A stretch of 10,260 nucleotides of DNA, from contig CALEMB010000213.1 in the NCBI GenBank assembly GCA_937902805.1, positions 1-10,260 on the forward strand, read 5' to 3'. Numbering within the stretch: position 1 is the first letter of the stretch; each line of letters starts with the position of its first letter. A program made the translations under genes and the position numbers. Shown one piece after another: positions 1 to 5,026 of this stretch. The stretch is from an uncultured Bacteroidales bacterium (GTDB lineage: Bacteria; Bacteroidota; Bacteroidia; Bacteroidales; F082). The notes below the pieces were generated by a model. That model was not told the DNA's origin, did not search any database, and worked only from the letters and a program-made list of their open reading frames with translations.

Positions 1-36
1 CAAATCAAGAAGAAAGAAAAAAAGTAGCATGGGTTA

Positions 37-56
37 ATATATAAGTTGTTATATAT
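37..56. repeat. AT-only inverted repeat (hairpin)
   Basis: ATATATAA at 37-44 and TTATATAT at 49-56 form a perfect 8-bp stem around a GTTG loop. The stem has no G-C pair and no adjoining U-run that would make it a good terminator. It could be a melting-prone promoter region or chance in AT-rich DNA. Confidence 0.45.
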
Positions 57-90
57 AATAATAAGAGGATTTGGCACCTCAAAAAAAGCA

Positions 91-111
91 ACTGTCAACT
101 GTCAGCTGTCA
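91..111. repeat. Heptamer tandem repeat, three units
   Basis: The units ACTGTCA (91-97), ACTGTCA (98-104) and GCTGTCA (105-111) sit head to tail with one substitution in the third. Short heptameric arrays like this occur in intergenic DNA of several bacterial groups. No function is visible here. Confidence 0.7.
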
Positions 112-171
112 GACTGCTACTGAAAAACGACAATTAAAATTCATCTAAAAAACAGAAAAACAACAAGATGC

Positions 172-198
172 AACTTCAGTATACAACTAACTTCAGTA
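172..198. repeat. 10-bp direct repeat, 17-bp spacing
   Basis: AACTTCAGTA occurs at 172-181 and 189-198, with start points 17 bp apart. The pair could be a regulator-binding site or part of a larger repeated element. Nothing in the window decides between these. Confidence 0.5.
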
Positions 199-464
199 AT
201 GCCAAGACTCAAAATCGGACAAAAAGTCCCTGTTTTTTTCCTCTAAAAGGCCTCAAAACGCCCACAAAAGCCCCTATTTCCGATGCTCTTCCCCTTCCAA
301 ACGCGCATGAGTGCGTTCCAAAAAATCAGCATTTATTTGTCAGCTGGAGGGCATTTTGGTGCAAAACGGCCTGCTTGGATGCGGAAAACGGGGGTCAGGG
401 ATGCGTTTTTGAAACAATTGAGATGCTATGATTGAGACGGTGTGTAATGCCTTCTTGAGACAAA

Positions 465-530
465 CAGCTTGTTGCTAATAGAGAAAAGGCTTGTTACTGG
501 CAGAGAGAAGGCTTATCACTAAGTGAAGCC
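465..530. repeat. Decayed 22-bp tandem repeat, three units
   Basis: Three 22-bp units (465-486, 487-508, 509-530) share an AGGCTTGTTACT-like core. Units 1 and 2 agree at about 15 of 22 positions and units 2 and 3 at about 12. The array starts 2 bp beyond the LRR gene's stop codon, in its 3' region. The last unit can fold into a small hairpin (510-530, GGCT/AGCC outer stem plus TCA/TGA inner stem), but only a weak U-run follows it on the minus strand, so it is at best a poor terminator. Confidence 0.5.
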
Positions 531-532
531 GC

Positions 533-1342
533 TTACTTAACCATAATTTTTTTCACTGCATTTCCTGCTTTCACGAAGTAAATACCGCTTGGAAGCTCCT
601 GCACATTGAGGGTCTGTTTATTCTCCACAAACAAGGTTCTCACAGTGCGGCCCATGACATCGACGATGGTCACGAGGCCTTCGGCTTCGATGGTGAGGGT
701 TTCCGAAGCAGGATTGGGATAAACGTCCATAGTGGCGGCTTCGGCCTCTCCGACACCCACATTGCCACAATCGTCATAGAGTAGAATACCCTGCCATTCC
801 TCAGCAGCCTCAAAAGCTTCTATGCAGTTGCAAGGCACCACGATTTGCACATGGTCATTGATGTCGGCCAAGGCATCATCCCACAGGAAAAACGGCTCAG
901 TGTCATGAATGAAGATGTAGTCGAGATTGGGGCAAGAGCTAAAAGCATTCGAGTTGATTTGTTTCATCCCCTCAGGAAGTTCCATGACTTCCAGAAGCGG
1001 ACACTCGGCAAACGCATGGTAACCGATGTTCACAATATTAACAGGCAAGGTGACACTGGTAAGGTTGACACAACCATAGAAAGCTTCGCTGCCGATGTAA
1101 GTCACCCTATAACTCTCCCCGTTGATGGTCTCCATTGCGGGAACGACGATGTCGCCGGAATACGTATTCGGGTAGTCGTCGTTTACCACGATAAGGGTAG
1201 TCTCGCCGCAACCTCCACTTGGATCCTGGTGCGTAACTTTGCGGTAATAGATGCCATTGACATAATAGTCATAGGCGAATGCATCTTGGCAGAACAACGC
1301 GAGTGCCAAAGTCAAAACTGAAAAAATAAATGTTCGTTTCAT
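533..1342 (-). CDS. Secreted leucine-rich-repeat protein with T9SS sorting domain
   Basis: This 269-residue protein starts with a signal peptide (residues 1-23, Lys-Arg then a hydrophobic core, cleavage likely after AFA). Residues about 81-148 hold three leucine-rich repeats of the BspA/LRR_5 type. The repeated AFxxC cores fall at 87-91, 110-114 and 133-137, an exact 23-residue period. Residues about 205-269 are a type A T9SS C-terminal domain: a VYPNPASE motif near 207, a GIYFVK strand near 253 and a basic final strand. T9SS cargo crosses the outer membrane and is usually anchored on the surface or released. BspA-type repeats are known in adhesins, but with only three repeats the ligand cannot be guessed. 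The gene is divergent from the sigma factor operon, with 170 bp between them. I am confident of the architecture, not of the role. Confidence 0.88.
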   Translation of the reverse strand: MKRTFIFSVLTLALALFCQDAFAYDYYVNGIYYRKVTHQDPSGGCGETTLIVVNDDYPNTYSGDIVVPAMETINGESYRVTYIGSEAFYGCVNLTSVTLPVNIVNIGYHAFAECPLLEVMELPEGMKQINSNAFSSCPNLDYIFIHDTEPFFLWDDALADINDHVQIVVPCNCIEAFEAAEEWQGILLYDDCGNVGVGEAEAATMDVYPNPASETLTIEAEGLVTIVDVMGRTVRTLFVENKQTLNVQELPSGIYFVKAGNAVKKIMVK

Positions 1343-1512
1343 ACTTAAATTATTTGAATTATGTTATATGATGCAAGATATGGTTTTTAATATTAGTTGC
1401 CAAAAACATGAAATCATAACAGCACAATGCCATTTTTCGGGGAAAAAAGCGGAAACGAGTTATTTTATACCTAGACTTTGCAACTAACACTGCAAAAGAC
1501 ACACAGAAAGAA
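1343..1512. promoter_or_regulatory. Divergent promoter region with shared inverted 8-mer
   Basis: This 170-bp gap must hold the promoters for both the LRR gene (minus) and the sigma factor operon (plus). TTAGTTGC at 1393-1400 and its exact complement GCAACTAA at 1480-1487 face opposite ways. Read in its own transcription direction, each copy directly follows a TTTG: TAGACTTTG then CAACTAA on the plus strand (1472-1487), and TGTTTTTGG then CAACTAA on the minus strand. Both resemble the Bacteroidota -7 box TAnnTTTG, but each departs from it (one extra base on the plus strand, TG for TA on the minus strand). A shared or autoregulated promoter is inference. No -33 TTTG is evident for the plus-strand candidate. 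Confidence 0.4.
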
Positions 1513-2049
1513 ATGGAGTCTTCCGAATCATACGGAGCCATCAATAGCGACATTGAAACAACACAAGCCGAATTCAAAGCCCTTGCCCTTCGGCACAAGG
1601 CGATGATTTGGCATGTTTGTTCCAACTATAGCATTGGAAGCGCCTGGAACATAGAAGACTGTATACAAGAAGTGATGATCAACCTTTGGCGAAGCTTCGG
1701 GACGTTCGAAAAGCGCAGTTCAGAAAAAACTTGGGTATGGCGCATAGCGACGAACACCATGCTGATGCTGCGGCGCAAAGATGTCAGAAGTCCGCAAACG
1801 GAACCTATCGAGGCGGCTGAGGTTGAAGACAAGGTCGACGGGACGAGCGACGAGCATTACCAGCAACTGCAACAACTCATCAACACGCTGCCCGAAGAAA
1901 GCGGCGTCATCGTCCGCGCCTTCTTGGACGGATTCTCCTATAAGGAAATCGCCGAAATGACGGGGAGCTCTGTGGGAGCCGTAGCCATGCGCATTGCCCG
2001 CACCAAGCGGAAACTAAAAGCATTGTACGAGAGAGAGAACAACATTTGA
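1513..2049 (+). CDS. ECF-type RNA polymerase sigma factor (sigma-70 family)
   Basis: At 178 residues this has the usual size and two-domain layout of an extracytoplasmic-function sigma factor. Region 2 spans about residues 20-90: the core-binding stretch with D-C-I-Q-E-V at 49-54 and W59, then the aromatic, basic TWVWRIATN segment (73-81) expected of the -10 melting and recognition helix. An acidic linker (about 97-114) leads to region 4 (about 115-172), with a LPEES start and a helix-turn-helix, FSYKEIAEMTGSSVGAVAMR, that should read the -35 element. There is no C-terminal extension. It is the first gene of a compact cluster, 3 nt ahead of a candidate membrane-bound anti-sigma factor, so it is probably held inactive until an envelope signal arrives. 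The lack of a FecR-like neighbour argues against a FecI-type iron-uptake sigma. Confidence 0.93.
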   Translation: MESSESYGAINSDIETTQAEFKALALRHKAMIWHVCSNYSIGSAWNIEDCIQEVMINLWRSFGTFEKRSSEKTWVWRIATNTMLMLRRKDVRSPQTEPIEAAEVEDKVDGTSDEHYQQLQQLINTLPEESGVIVRAFLDGFSYKEIAEMTGSSVGAVAMRIARTKRKLKALYERENNI

Positions 2050-2052
2050 CTA

Positions 2053-2442
2053 ATGAACAATAATATAAATACAATGAATCAGGACGACTTCAAGACCCAA
2101 TGGCAACGCAGCCAACAATGGCAGGTGGAAGCAGAAAAGGCAGTGCCCGACGACGAAACCCTTTTGCGCTGGGTCGAAAAAGCACAACAAGCCTCAGCCG
2201 GGACAGAAGTGAATCTTTTTCCCTTTCCCTCCCATCGCCGCACACCATGGATACCCATCACGGCAGCAGCCAGTCTCCTCATTGGTGTGGCCGTCACCGG
2301 ACTGACCCGACATGGCCAACCCGACGACGGACTCCCTACAGCCAAGGAAGTGACAGTGGAAAGCCAAACCGTTCGTTTCATCTGCAACAACGGCTGCTCG
2401 GCACAAGACATCATGCACTTGGCCAACAAAGTCATTAAATAA
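2053..2442 (+). CDS. Candidate anti-sigma factor, single-pass membrane protein
   Basis: This 129-residue protein has no family I can name with certainty. A charged, mostly helical N-terminal part (1-60) precedes a basic HRR (61-63), one transmembrane helix (about 65-84) and a short tail of about 45 residues. The positive-inside rule places the N-terminus in the cytoplasm and the tail in the periplasm. That layout, and its position 3 nt after an ECF sigma gene, fit an anti-sigma factor whose N-terminal part binds the sigma. The zinc anti-sigma HxxxCxxC signature is absent. The tail carries Cys111 and Cys115 in a CNNGC motif, which could form a disulfide or bind a ligand. A second ATG at 2074 (Met8) is an alternative start. 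I consider the anti-sigma role likely from context, not shown by a domain. Confidence 0.65.
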   Translation: MNNNINTMNQDDFKTQWQRSQQWQVEAEKAVPDDETLLRWVEKAQQASAGTEVNLFPFPSHRRTPWIPITAAASLLIGVAVTGLTRHGQPDDGLPTAKEVTVESQTVRFICNNGCSAQDIMHLANKVIK

Positions 2443-2449
2443 CCAATAC

Positions 2450-3289
2450 ATGGGCAAGATTAGAATACATAAAAGATGCGGAACGTGGGCTTATCTCGCC
2501 GTGCTTCTTGTTTTATGGCTGTCAGCCTGCAAGGGAAGGGATGCGTCACCCGAGACGACAGCCAGCAATAAGGCGGCGATGGAGTTGTACTGCAAGTATG
2601 CCGACAACAGCAACCTCACCGTGGCCTATCTCGGCGACCTATCCGTCAACGGAAAATGCATCGATGCTTTGATGCTGCAAGCCGACAATGAGACAGATTG
2701 GGAAATGCTGAAACGGGATTTTGGCTTTATGTCTTACGACACCTCTAATTTCAATTGTCCTAACGATGACAATCCTGTCATGGTGGGCGTCGGTATCGAA
2801 ACCGATTTCTTGTCCGATACCATTTTCGACACCGTGACCGACATCAGCCAAATACCTGACGAAGCCATCGAAAAATACACGCTCATCGTTGCCGACAAGA
2901 TTCGTGAAATCATGAACAGCTTCCAAGCCCCCGACTCGTTGCTGCCCAATACTGCCATCGTCATCGGTCAAGGCGAAATAGAACAAGAAGCCAACAACAA
3001 CTCCTACGACGACTATATCGTGACCGTCTCACGCACCGTTGTCGTCGGGATGATCAGCGAAAGGCTTGAAGCCAACTCGACAGCCAAAGCTACACACGAC
3101 GGCTTCCAACAGCAGAAAGAACGAAACGACCGTATCATGAACGACGCTCATACCTACGGTCACATTGGCTACATTACTGCTGCCGACAACGAGGAACGCT
3201 CCTTATGGCTCTTCTTCTATGACGACCAGGAAGAATGCAACACCATCATCACCCATATCAGCGAAGACATGATTATCAATTACAAATAA
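2450..3289 (+). CDS. Unrecognised lipoprotein in the sigma factor operon
   Basis: I do not recognise the family of this 279-residue protein. The N-terminus is a lipoprotein signal: basic residues, a hydrophobic stretch (14-24) and the lipobox L24-S25-A26-C27, so the mature protein should start at a lipid-modified Cys27. Residues 28-31 (KGRD) do not settle whether it reaches the cell surface. The mature part is acidic and soluble-looking with no further membrane helix, and has cysteines at 48, 70, 103 and 263. The C-terminal third is the most distinctive: a helical stretch at about 202-233, then HTYGHIGYITAAD (234-246) and an aromatic SLWLFFYDD strand (251-259). It starts 7 nt after the candidate anti-sigma gene and precedes two secreted-protein genes. 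It may be an envelope sensor or an effector of the sigma regulon, which is inference. Confidence 0.85.
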   Translation: MGKIRIHKRCGTWAYLAVLLVLWLSACKGRDASPETTASNKAAMELYCKYADNSNLTVAYLGDLSVNGKCIDALMLQADNETDWEMLKRDFGFMSYDTSNFNCPNDDNPVMVGVGIETDFLSDTIFDTVTDISQIPDEAIEKYTLIVADKIREIMNSFQAPDSLLPNTAIVIGQGEIEQEANNNSYDDYIVTVSRTVVVGMISERLEANSTAKATHDGFQQQKERNDRIMNDAHTYGHIGYITAADNEERSLWLFFYDDQEECNTIITHISEDMIINYK

Positions 3290-3314
3290 ACCATTCATCA
3301 AAATCTTTATTCTT

Positions 3315-4187
3315 ATGAAGAAAAACATTTTATTTTTTCTGACGTGCACATTTGCCATTGTTGGCATGACGCAAGCACAAAACCGTGGTGAAATCCAATT
3401 GAAATCCATTGAGACGAACCATGTTGCCATTACACAAGAACAGCTGCCTTCGGTAGGTTCTTGGTTCTCCTATGTCGGTGATTATTCATCGCCACAGATT
3501 ATCGGCATCGGCATGCCCTTCAATTGGGGTTACATGTTCCCTGCAGAACTGATGAGCGAGTACAAGAATTGCTCTTTCACCGAGTTCGCTTTCTTGGATG
3601 CTGGCGAAGAACAATTTGCCACCACCTACACCGTCAACTTCTACCTTGGCGGAGATACTGCTCCAGGCACTTTGGTTTCTACCCAAGAGTTCGAAATCAC
3701 CGGCACAGTCGGTGACGTTGTCACCTTCAGACTCGACACACCTGTCGAAATCGATGGTACACAAAACATTTGGTTGACTTTCTACAATGACGGTTCCATT
3801 CAATATCCCGCTCCTGCCGTCGCCGACGTGGGCAACCCCAACAGCCGTTGGCTCGGTATTGATGGTTATGGCTGGATGGACGTGGCTTCAGTCAGCAGCG
3901 AAGTCTACAGCTGGCTGGCATGGGTCTATGTCGACGGTTATGATTGGATTGGTGAAAGCAACGAATCCATTGCCGTTTATCCCAATCCAACCACGGATAA
4001 TTTGAATATCAGCGCAATAGGCATCAACCACATCACTGTTCTGAACACTCTCGGCCAAGTGGTTTACGATAGCAACGTCGATGGAAACACGGCCACTCTT
4101 GACATGAGCCACTATCAAGCTGGTGTCTATATGGTGCGTGTAACTACGGAAAACGGCGAAAGTGTAAAACTCATCACAAAACAATAA
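3315..4187 (+). CDS. Secreted beta-rich protein with T9SS type A sorting domain
   Basis: This 290-residue protein begins with a signal peptide (1-21, cleavage likely after TQA). Residues about 45-210 form a beta-rich module full of Trp, Tyr and Gly, including a LGGDTAPGTLVS stretch (111-122), an IDGTQNIWLTF strand (146-156) and a SRWLGIDGYGW turn (177-187). It resembles beta-sandwich modules seen in other Bacteroidales T9SS cargo, but I cannot assign a ligand and see no catalytic motif. Residues about 218-290 are a type A T9SS C-terminal domain (VYPNPTTDNLNIS at 221-233, AGVYMVRV at 269-276). The gene starts 25 nt after the lipoprotein gene, with no terminator between, and ends 4 nt before the next secreted-protein gene, so joint expression is likely. 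It may be a surface adhesin or structural protein, which is inference. Confidence 0.85.
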   Translation: MKKNILFFLTCTFAIVGMTQAQNRGEIQLKSIETNHVAITQEQLPSVGSWFSYVGDYSSPQIIGIGMPFNWGYMFPAELMSEYKNCSFTEFAFLDAGEEQFATTYTVNFYLGGDTAPGTLVSTQEFEITGTVGDVVTFRLDTPVEIDGTQNIWLTFYNDGSIQYPAPAVADVGNPNSRWLGIDGYGWMDVASVSSEVYSWLAWVYVDGYDWIGESNESIAVYPNPTTDNLNISAIGINHITVLNTLGQVVYDSNVDGNTATLDMSHYQAGVYMVRVTTENGESVKLITKQ

Positions 4188-4191
4188 CACC

Positions 4192-4956
4192 ATGAAAAAA
4201 CTCTATATTCTCCTCGCATTCCTGCTTTTCGGTGCAGGGCTTCGCGCACAACAGACCAACCTCACCGAAGCCGTCGACTTCACCGTGACCGACTGCCACG
4301 GACAGACCTACAACCTGTTTGAAATCCTCGACCGTGGCCAGGCAGTCTTCATCGACTTCTTCTTTTACACATGTAATCAATGTCAGGTGATTTCGCCTTA
4401 TATCACGGGGTCTTATCCCTTGATGGGCTGCAACATGCACGATGTGTTCTATATGGAAATCTCCTACATCGACAATGATGCCACGTGCCAGCAATGGGAA
4501 GAAGAATACGGCGTTGAATTTCCCACCGTCGGAAAGGATGGCGGCGGCAACGAAGTCTTCGACCTTTATGGCATCATGGGCTGCCCCACGCTCGTCCTCA
4601 TCATGCCCGACCGTAGCATTGCCATCCAAGGGCTGCTGCAGTTGTATCCGTTCTCGGCACAAGATGTCGTCAATGCCATGCAACAACACGGGCTGCAACC
4701 CCACGACTGCAATGTCGGCATTGCTGAAAACGAATCGGCATTGTCCCTGTTCCCCAATCCCGCCAACGAAAGCGTGACCCTCGTCAGCGAGAACCTTGAA
4801 GAAGTGACCCTTTATAACCTTATGGGCCAAAAGGTCGATACATTCTTCGCAGAAGGATCGCAGTTGGTCATTTCAACTGCCAAGTACCCTGACGGCATCT
4901 ATTTCGTCAAAACAAACAACGGGGAAACGCAACGTCTGGTGATTGCGCACGAATAA
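4192..4956 (+). CDS. Secreted thioredoxin-fold protein with T9SS sorting domain
   Basis: A signal peptide (1-19, GLRA then Gln) is followed by a TlpA/peroxiredoxin-like thioredoxin fold at about residues 24-170. The first strand AVFIDFFF (51-58) leads straight into the CxxC centre C61-N-Q-C64, where Tyr-Thr replaces the common Trp-Ala or Trp-Cys context. A second central part contains the cis-proline segment G130-C131-P132-T133. Residues about 180-254 are a type A T9SS C-terminal domain (LFPNPANES at 186-194, DGIYFVK at 234-240). Further cysteines lie at 35, 80, 99, 131 and 173. Such a fold normally performs thiol-disulfide exchange in the periplasm; the T9SS tail predicts that this one acts at the surface or outside. 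It is the last gene of the sigma factor cluster and ends just before a terminator hairpin. Its substrate is unknown. Confidence 0.87.
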   Translation: MKKLYILLAFLLFGAGLRAQQTNLTEAVDFTVTDCHGQTYNLFEILDRGQAVFIDFFFYTCNQCQVISPYITGSYPLMGCNMHDVFYMEISYIDNDATCQQWEEEYGVEFPTVGKDGGGNEVFDLYGIMGCPTLVLIMPDRSIAIQGLLQLYPFSAQDVVNAMQQHGLQPHDCNVGIAENESALSLFPNPANESVTLVSENLEEVTLYNLMGQKVDTFFAEGSQLVISTAKYPDGIYFVKTNNGETQRLVIAHE

Positions 4957-4991
4957 GCCTTGATGGCTCACATAACTCATTCTACCACATT

Positions 4992-5022
4992 AAAAAAACC
5001 GCCACGATGTGACGGTTTTTTT
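4992..5022. terminator. Bidirectional intrinsic terminator
   Basis: ACCGCCAC and GTGACGGT pair around a short GAT loop with one internal mismatch. Seven A residues precede the stem and seven T residues follow it, so it reads as stem plus U-run on either strand. It lies 35 nt past the stop of the thioredoxin-fold gene and 4 nt past the stop of the convergent barrel gene, and probably ends both transcripts. Confidence 0.85.
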
Positions 5023-5026
5023 GTCT

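Larger units (their letters stand above)
1..532. other. Intergenic, repeat-bearing stretch without a convincing gene
   Basis: I see no supportable gene here. The first 170 bases are AT-rich and carry an AT-only hairpin (37-56), then three tandem heptamers (91-111). A 10-bp sequence, AACTTCAGTA, occurs at 172-181 and again at 189-198. Three decayed 22-bp units lie at 465-530, just beyond the stop of the minus-strand LRR gene. An 87-codon open frame (168-431, plus strand) crosses the middle, but it has no signal peptide, recognisable domain or promoter, and it begins inside the direct-repeat pair, so I do not call it a gene. The stretch may be the remains of a non-coding repeat element, but that is inference. 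Confidence 0.6.

Noticed and set aside
65..80. GAGG...CCTC stem next to a run of A residues as a terminator
   Set aside because: The stem has four pairs with an eight-base loop. On the plus strand no U-run follows, and on the minus strand the A-run lies on the wrong side.
168..431. 87-codon open frame on the plus strand in the left intergenic stretch
   Set aside because: It has no domain, signal peptide, promoter or neighbour context, and it starts within a direct-repeat pair. The region may be a non-coding repeat. A translated search or a transcript would be needed to keep it.
845..1321. 158-codon plus-strand frame opposite the LRR gene
   Set aside because: It is antisense to a well-supported gene with signal peptide, periodic repeats and sorting domain, and its own product shows no domain.
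2079..2457. Several frames overlapping the candidate anti-sigma gene on both strands
   Set aside because: Only the 2053-2442 frame fits the operon spacing and gives a sensible membrane topology; the others are Arg/Ser-rich shadow translations.
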